A stretch of DNA of 10,724 nt from Alphaproteobacteria bacterium (GTDB lineage Bacteria > Pseudomonadota > Alphaproteobacteria > ATCC43930 > CGMCC-115725), in contig VAZR01000086.1 of assembly GCA_005888515.1 (NCBI GenBank), positions 1-10,724 of the forward strand, written 5' to 3'. Shown piece after piece: positions 6,062 to 10,724 of the stretch (positions are counted from its first letter, which is position 1; each line of letters begins with the position of its first letter). The notes under the pieces were generated by a model. That model saw only the letters and a program-made list of their open reading frames with translations, was not told the origin of the DNA and ran no database searches. A program made the translations under genes and the position numbers.

Positions 6062-7540
6062 ATGGAAATCCCGCAAGCGCTGACGTTCGATGACGTCATG
6101 CTCGTTCCGGCCGCATCGAGCGTGCTGCCGGGCGAAACCGATACCCGCACCCGCATCACCCGCGAGATCGAGCTCGGCATCCCGCTGATCTCGGCGGCGA
6201 TGGACACCGTGACCGAAGGCGCGTTGGCGATTGCGATGGCGCAGGCCGGCGGGCTCGGCGTGATCCACCGCAACATGCCGATCGACCAGCAGGAAGCCGA
6301 GGTCCGCAAGGTCAAGAAGTTCGAGGCCGGGATGGTCGTCAACCCGGTCACGATCCACCCCGACGAGACCCTGGCCGACGCGCTGCGCCTGATGGCCGAC
6401 AACCGGATCTCCGGCATCCCGGTCGTCGAGCGCGGCCCCTATCCAAATCAGCCGGGCAAGCTCTGCGGCATCCTGACGAACCGCGACGTGCGTTTTGCCG
6501 ACGATCCGCATCAGCAGGTCGCGGAGTTGATGACGCGCGAGGGTCTGATCACGGTGCGCGAAAGCGTCGGCAAGGATGAGGCGAAGCGCCTGCTGCATCA
6601 GCACCGCATCGAAAAATTGCTGGTCGTCGATGATGCCTATCGCTGCATCGGGCTGATCACGGTCAAGGACATCGAAAAGGCGCAGCTCTACCCGCATGCC
6701 TGCAAGGACGAGCACGGCAGGCTGCGCGTCGCCGCCGCGGCCGGCACCGGCCACGCCGAATTGGAACGCGCCGAGGCATTGTTCGCCGCTGGTGTCGACA
6801 TCATGGTGGTCGATACCGCGCACGGTCATTCGGCGCGCGTCATCGACACGGTCAACGAGATCCGCCGGATGTCGAACTATACTCAGGTCATCGTGGGCAA
6901 TGTCGCGACCGCCGAGGGCGCCCGCGCCGTCATCGAGGCCGGCGCCGATGCGGTCAAGGTCGGCATCGGTCCCGGCTCGATCTGCACGACCCGCATGGTC
7001 GCCGGAGTCGGCGTGCCGCAATTTACCGCTCTTGTCGATGCCGTCGGCGAGTGCCGCCAGCGCGGCGTGCCGGTCATCGCAGATGGCGGCATCAAATTCT
7101 CCGGCGACCTCGCCAAGGCGATTGCCGCCGGCGCGGATTGCGCGATGCTCGGCTCGCTGTTCGCCGGCACCGATGAGAGCCCGGGCGAAGTCTTTCTGTT
7201 CCAGGGCCGCAGCTACAAATACTACCGCGGCATGGGCTCGATCGGGGCGATGGCGCGCGGCTCGGCGGACCGCTATTTCCAGCAGGAAGTCACCGACACG
7301 TTAAAGCTGGTGCCCGAAGGCGTCGAGGGCCGCGTGCCGCACAAGGGCCCGGTCGCCAATATCGTGCATCAGCTGATCGGCGGCTTGCGCGCCGCGATGG
7401 GCTACACCGGCAACCGTACGATCGCCGAGATGCAGAAGAATTGCCGTTTCGTGCGCATCACCGGCGCCGGGCTGCGCGAGAGCCATGTGCACGACATCGC
7501 GATCACCCGCGAGGCGCCCAACTACCGCCAGGACATGTGA
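6062..7540 (+). CDS. guaB: Inosine-5'-monophosphate dehydrogenase GuaB
   Basis: Oxidises IMP to XMP with NAD+, the committed step of guanine nucleotide synthesis. The 492 residues match the usual bacterial length. Seen: N-terminal LTFDDVMLVP (8-17) and AAMDTVTE (45-52); an inserted CBS-domain pair at roughly 91-149 and 153-210, the regulatory Bateman module that binds purine nucleotides in this family; the active-site loop GIGPGSICTTR with nucleophile Cys308; ADGGIKFSGD (340-349); YRGMGS (388-393); the flap dyad Arg404-Tyr405 in DRYFQ; and EGVEGRVPHKGP (419-430), where many bacteria have Tyr instead of His at the VP-H-KG position. C-terminal SHVHDIAITREAPNY is typical. It lies 93 bases after rlmE and supplies the substrate of GuaA encoded downstream. 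Confidence 0.98.
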   Translation: MEIPQALTFDDVMLVPAASSVLPGETDTRTRITREIELGIPLISAAMDTVTEGALAIAMAQAGGLGVIHRNMPIDQQEAEVRKVKKFEAGMVVNPVTIHPDETLADALRLMADNRISGIPVVERGPYPNQPGKLCGILTNRDVRFADDPHQQVAELMTREGLITVRESVGKDEAKRLLHQHRIEKLLVVDDAYRCIGLITVKDIEKAQLYPHACKDEHGRLRVAAAAGTGHAELERAEALFAAGVDIMVVDTAHGHSARVIDTVNEIRRMSNYTQVIVGNVATAEGARAVIEAGADAVKVGIGPGSICTTRMVAGVGVPQFTALVDAVGECRQRGVPVIADGGIKFSGDLAKAIAAGADCAMLGSLFAGTDESPGEVFLFQGRSYKYYRGMGSIGAMARGSADRYFQQEVTDTLKLVPEGVEGRVPHKGPVANIVHQLIGGLRAAMGYTGNRTIAEMQKNCRFVRITGAGLRESHVHDIAITREAPNYRQDM

Positions 7541-7555
7541 CCCGGTTCCTCGGCT

Positions 7556-7696
7556 CCCCCTCACCCCGGCCCTCTCCCCGCAGGCGGGGAGAGGGAGAGC
7601 TGCAATACTGGTTGAGAATAGCTTTCGACGTGTTTGCTGGTCGCTGCAACCGCGTTCCCTCTCCCCGCGGGCGGGGAGAGGGACAGGGTGAGGGGG
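7556..7696. repeat. Paired REP-like palindromes (BIME-like) between guaB and rsmB
   Basis: Two hairpins face each other. Left: CCCTCTCCCCGC (7570-7581), loop AG, GCGGGGAGAGGG (7584-7595). Right: the same 12-base arms at 7657-7668 and 7671-7682 around loop GG. They are enclosed by perfectly complementary outer arms CCCCCTCACCC (7556-7566) and GGGTGAGGGGG (7686-7696), so the whole block can also fold as one large cruciform. This is the common mobile REP/BIME-type element of alphaproteobacteria and related groups. It begins 16 bases after the guaB stop and ends 28 bases before the rsmB start, where it may stabilise the guaB 3' end or attenuate read-through. Confidence 0.9.
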
Positions 7697-7724
7697 TGCT
7701 TCCGCTGGTTGGGCGTGGCCTCGC

Positions 7725-9137
7725 GTGACCCCGGGAGCCCGCATCGCCGCCGCGATCGAGATCCTCGAGGCGACCGACGCCGCCTCGGCGCCGGCCCCCG
7801 CAAAACCCGCCGACGACACCGCCGCCGATTATTTCCGGCGGCGGCGCTATATCGGTGCCAAAGACCGGGTGCAGGTCTCGGCCCATCTCTATGCCGTGCT
7901 GCGCCACCGCGCCGTCATCGATTGGTGGATTGCGCGCGCGGGCCGGGGCGAAGTAATGCCCGCCCCGCGCAGCCGCATTATCGCCGCGCTGTTGCTGGTC
8001 GATGGCTGGCCCGCCGAGGAGGTCGCGAAAAGCTTTGACGGCGGCCGTTTCCGCCCAGCCTCACTGAGCCGTGACGAAGAGCGCCTCGTGTTCGCTCTCG
8101 CCGGCCGGACCTTGATACATCCCGACATGCCGCGCGCCGTCGCCAACGATCTGCCCGCTTGGCTCGGACCCTATCTCGCCAAACTCTACGGCAAGCGTCT
8201 CGAAGAGGAGATGGCGGCGCTGAACCAATCGGCGCCACTCGATCTGCGGGTCAACCCGCTGAAAACCGATCGCGAGACCGCGCGCCGGGCGCTCGCCGGC
8301 GACCACATCGAGGCCGAGCCGACCCCGTGGTCGCCGCTCGGCCTGCGCGTCAAATATCGCGCGCCGCTCGCCGGCACCGCCGCGTTCAAGGAGGGGCTCG
8401 TCGAGGTGCAGGATGAGGGCTCGCAGCTCGCCGCGCTGCTCGCCGATGCGCGCCCCGGCATGCGGGTCGTCGATTTCTGCGCCGGCGCCGGCGGCAAGAC
8501 GCTGGCACTGGCGGCGGCGATGAAGAACCGGGGCAAGCTCGTCGCCTGCGACACGGCGGAATGGCGCCTCGAGCGCGCCGGCAAAAGGTTGCGCCGCGCC
8601 GGCATCAGCAATGTCGAGCGCCGCCCGCTCTCGACCGAGCGCGATCCCTGGGTCAAGCATCATGCGAAGAGCTTCGATCGCGTCTTTGTCGATGCGCCGT
8701 GCCTCGGCATCGGCAGCTGGCGGCGCAACCCGGACGGCAAATGGCGCGCCTCCCCGAATGATCTGGCCGAGCTCGTCGAGCGCCAGCGCGACATCCTCGC
8801 CAGCGCGGCGCGTCTCGTAAAACCGGGCGGCAGGCTGATCTACGTCACCTGTTCGTTGTTGCGCGAGGAGAACGAGGCGCAGGCCGAAACCTTTCTCGAC
8901 GCGCACGATGATTTCACGTTGTACCCAGCCGCGCGCGCCTGGCAGGAGACGATCGGCGGCAATTGCCCCGCCGGCGACGACTATCTCCGCCTGACCCCGG
9001 CCGCTCACGGCACCGACGGCTTCTTCGTCGCCCAGTTCGAACGTAAGCCGCATAAGAAAGACCAACCACTCACCACAGAGCACGCGGAGGTTGCGCAGAG
9101 GAACGCGAAGGCGGTCGAGCCGGGTTCGCAGAAATAA
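7725..9137 (+). CDS. rsmB: 16S rRNA (cytosine(967)-C5)-methyltransferase RsmB (Fmu/Sun)
   Basis: Methylates C5 of cytosine 967 in 16S rRNA with SAM. The 470-residue protein has an N-terminal NusB-like helical region (about 1-160), a linker with LDLRVNPLK (172-180), and a Rossmann methyltransferase core: SAM motif VVDFCAGAGGKTLALAA (248-264), CDTAEWRLERA (275-285), motif IV VDAPCLGIGSWRRNPD (322-337) with Cys326, and motif VI YVTCSLLREENE (373-384) with Cys376. In this family the motif VI Cys is the nucleophile and the motif IV Cys releases the product. The domain ends at GFFVAQFERKP (432-442); residues 443-470 are an added tail encoded by a palindromic repeat. GTG 7725 is the only start between the upstream in-frame TGA (7689-7691) and the conserved region; no good ribosome site precedes it, so translation may be weak. 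Confidence 0.95.
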   Translation: MTPGARIAAAIEILEATDAASAPAPAKPADDTAADYFRRRRYIGAKDRVQVSAHLYAVLRHRAVIDWWIARAGRGEVMPAPRSRIIAALLLVDGWPAEEVAKSFDGGRFRPASLSRDEERLVFALAGRTLIHPDMPRAVANDLPAWLGPYLAKLYGKRLEEEMAALNQSAPLDLRVNPLKTDRETARRALAGDHIEAEPTPWSPLGLRVKYRAPLAGTAAFKEGLVEVQDEGSQLAALLADARPGMRVVDFCAGAGGKTLALAAAMKNRGKLVACDTAEWRLERAGKRLRRAGISNVERRPLSTERDPWVKHHAKSFDRVFVDAPCLGIGSWRRNPDGKWRASPNDLAELVERQRDILASAARLVKPGGRLIYVTCSLLREENEAQAETFLDAHDDFTLYPAARAWQETIGGNCPAGDDYLRLTPAAHGTDGFFVAQFERKPHKKDQPLTTEHAEVAQRNAKAVEPGSQK

Positions 9138-9183
9138 TTTCCTCTGCGTCCTTTGCGTATCCCCCGCGTCCTTTGCGTTAAAG
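9071..9183. repeat. Imperfect palindromic repeat (CACCACAGAG...CTCTGCGTCCTTTGCG type)
   Basis: The left arm from about 9071 (CACCACAGAGCACGCGGAGG, then GCGCAGAGG) is imperfectly complementary to the right arm 9141-9183 (CCTCTGCGTCCTTTGCG, then CCCCCGCGTCCTTTGCGTTAAA). The right arm itself has GCGTCCTTTGCGT twice with a 20-base period (9146-9158 and 9166-9178). The pattern matches a widespread class of intergenic palindromes of the ACCACAGAG(G/A)CAC type. The left half and loop lie inside the rsmB reading frame; the right half fills most of the gap before guaA. It may act as an mRNA-stabilising or attenuating hairpin. Confidence 0.8.
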
Positions 9184-9211
9184 CGTTCTCTTTTTGATTT
9201 TAGGCGCCGCC

Positions 9212-10641
9212 ATGACCGACAAGATCCTGATCCTCGATTTCGGCAGCCAGGTGACCCAGCTGATCGCCCGGCGGGTGCGCGAAAACGGCGTCTATTGCGA
9301 GATCCAGCCCTACACGACGAGCGCCGAGAAGATCCGCGCCTTCGCGCCGCGCGGCATCATCCTGTCGGGCGGCCCGGCCTCGGTGACGGTCGCGACGACG
9401 CCGCGCGCCCCCGACATCGTGTTTTCGCTCGGCGTTCCGGTACTGGCGATCTGCTACGGCATGCAGACGACATGCGCCCAGCTCGGCGGCCGCGTGACCC
9501 TCTCCGATCATCAGGAATTCGGCCGCGCCTTTATCGATGTGACCGGCGAGTGCCGCCTGTTCGATGGCCTCTGGCCGAAAGGCGCGCGCGAGCAGGTCTG
9601 GATGAGCCACGGCGACAAGGTCGATGCGCTGCCACCCGGCTTCCGCGCCGTCGCGTCGAGCGATGGCGCGCCGTTCGCCGCGATCGCCGATGACGAGCGC
9701 CATATCTACGGCGTGCTGTTTCACCCCGAGGTCGTTCACACGCCGCAAGGCGGCAAATTGCTGCGCAACTTCACGCACCACGTGTGCGGTTGCCACGGCG
9801 ATTGGACGATGGCGGCGTTCCGCGCCCAGGCGATCGACCGCATCCGCGCCCAGGTGAAAGGCGGACGCGTGGTCTGCGGCCTCTCCGGCGGCGTCGATTC
9901 CGCGGTCGCCGCCGCGCTGTTGCACGAGGCGATCGGCGACGGTTTGACCTGCATCTTTGTCGATACCGGGCTGTTGCGCCTCGGCGAAGCCGAGCAGGTC
10001 GTGCGGCTGTTCCGCGGCCATTACAACATCCCGCTGATCCACCGCGACGCGAGCGCGCTGTTCCTGCAAAAGCTCGCCGGAATCACCGATCCCGAGCAGA
10101 AGCGCAAGGCGATCGGCGCCACCTTTATCGATGTGTTCGACGAGGAGGCGCACCGGATCGGTGGTGTCGAATTCCTGGCGCAAGGCCGCTGCGCGAACTC
10201 TTCAAGGACGAGGTGCGCGCCCTCGGCCGCGAGCTCGGCCTGCCCGAGGATTTTGTGGACCGCCACCCGTTCCCCGGCCCGGGCCTCGCGATCCGCATCC
10301 CCGGCGAGGTGACAAGCGACAAGCTCGACATCCTGCGCAAGGCCGATGCGGTATTTCTCGAGGAGATCCGCAACGCCGGCCTCTACGACGCGATCTGGCA
10401 GGCCTTCGCGGTGTTGTTGCCGGTGAAGACGGTCGGCGTCATGGGCGATGCGCGGTCCTACGACTTCGCCTGCGCGTTGCGCGCCGTCACCTCGACCGAC
10501 GGCATGACCGCCGACTATTACCCGTTCCCGCACGAGATCCTCGGCCGCGCCGCGACCCGCATCATCAACGAGGTGCGCGGCATTAACCGCGTCGTCTACG
10601 ACATCACCTCCAAACCCCCCGGCACGATCGAGTGGGAGTGA
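9212..10641 (+). pseudogene. guaA: GMP synthase (glutamine-hydrolysing) GuaA, internal deletion and frameshift
   Basis: Converts XMP to GMP using ATP and glutamine, the step after GuaB. Residues 1-325 (frame 1) hold the class I glutamine amidotransferase domain with triad Cys81 (ICYGMQ), His171 and Glu173 (LFHPEV), then the ATP pyrophosphatase P-loop LSGGVDSAVAAA (224-235). At AQG (10181-10185) the frame jumps: the rest of the family, PLRELFKDEVRALG through HPFPGPGLAIRIPGEV, VGVMGDARSYDF and the C-terminal PPGTIEWE, continues from 10186 in another frame to TGA 10639-10641 (151 codons). Compared with known GuaA, about 39 codons plus one base (near 118 bases) are absent, including the conserved IKSHHNVGGLP segment near the XMP/ATP site. 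As written the product stops at 10312 (367 residues) and would be inactive as a synthase. ATG 9212 is preferred over an upstream in-frame start at 9194. Confidence 0.95.
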
Positions 10642-10683
10642 GGGGAATAAATGGCAGAACAATAATTTTCGCGCCATTTCTCC
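10642..10683 (+). terminator. Possible hairpin downstream of guaA
   Basis: AAATGGC (10649-10655) is complementary to GCCATTT (10673-10679), and the pairing extends imperfectly outward (GAGGGGA with TCTCCTC). It follows the guaA stop directly. There is no T-run after the stem, so it would be a weak intrinsic terminator at best. I see no gene in 10642-10724. Confidence 0.3.
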
Positions 10684-10724
10684 TCATCGTCGAAGTTTGT
10701 CACGAGTGTCTTTCAAATCAGACC

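Noticed and set aside
6020..7021. 333-codon minus-strand frame antisense to guaB, and similar long antisense frames at 4110-5057, 4991-5884, 8061-9083 and 9200-10183
   Set aside because: All mirror strongly conserved plus-strand genes in the codon-phase typical of GC-rich shadows (Arg/Ala/Asp/His-rich) and show no domain features.

Overview
The window is GC-rich DNA from a proteobacterium, most likely an alphaproteobacterium and plausibly from the Hyphomicrobiales (Rhizobiales). The support is the plus-strand gene order ppx/gppA - rlmE - guaB - rsmB - guaA, the alphaproteobacterial flavour of these proteins, and the REP-like palindromes (CCCTCTCCCCGC...GCGGGGAGAGGG) common in that group. The order assignment is inference from general knowledge, not from a search.

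Left part (1-3451, minus strand): a tightly packed, apparently co-transcribed group of three envelope genes. The first encodes a membrane-anchored protein with a degenerate C39-peptidase-like domain, one transmembrane helix, a long Ala/Pro-rich linker and TPR/Sel1-like repeats. It overlaps by ATGA with a TAXI-family periplasmic solute-binding protein. That is followed by a family 5 (peptide/nickel type) ABC substrate-binding protein that runs off the left edge. No permease is visible for either binding protein. The two downstream genes carry apparent indels: the TAXI frame has lost its stop, and the family 5 gene is frameshifted near 508.

Middle (3452-4142): a mostly non-coding stretch with a tRNA-Gln (anticodon CTG) on the minus strand, a probable promoter for it, and a short 13-bp tandem repeat. 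The tRNA sits where base composition changes from moderate GC on the left to very high GC on the right.

Right part (4143-10641, plus strand): a housekeeping cluster. It encodes an exopolyphosphatase/pppGpp phosphatase-type enzyme, the 23S rRNA 2'-O-methyltransferase RlmE, IMP dehydrogenase GuaB, the 16S rRNA m5C methyltransferase RsmB and GMP synthase GuaA. GuaB and GuaA are the two successive steps from IMP to GMP; RlmE and RsmB mature the ribosome; the Ppx/GppA enzyme links phosphate or (p)ppGpp metabolism to both. guaB-rsmB is separated by a paired REP-like palindrome. rsmB-guaA is separated by a second palindromic repeat whose left arm is translated as the C-terminal tail of RsmB.

The most striking anomaly is guaA. 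About 39 codons plus one base are missing between the conserved AQG and PLRELF motifs, which removes the conserved IKSHHNVGGLP segment and breaks the frame. Since guaA is normally essential without salvaged guanine, an assembly or read error is at least as likely as real gene decay. No defence system, CRISPR array, transposase or integrase is visible.
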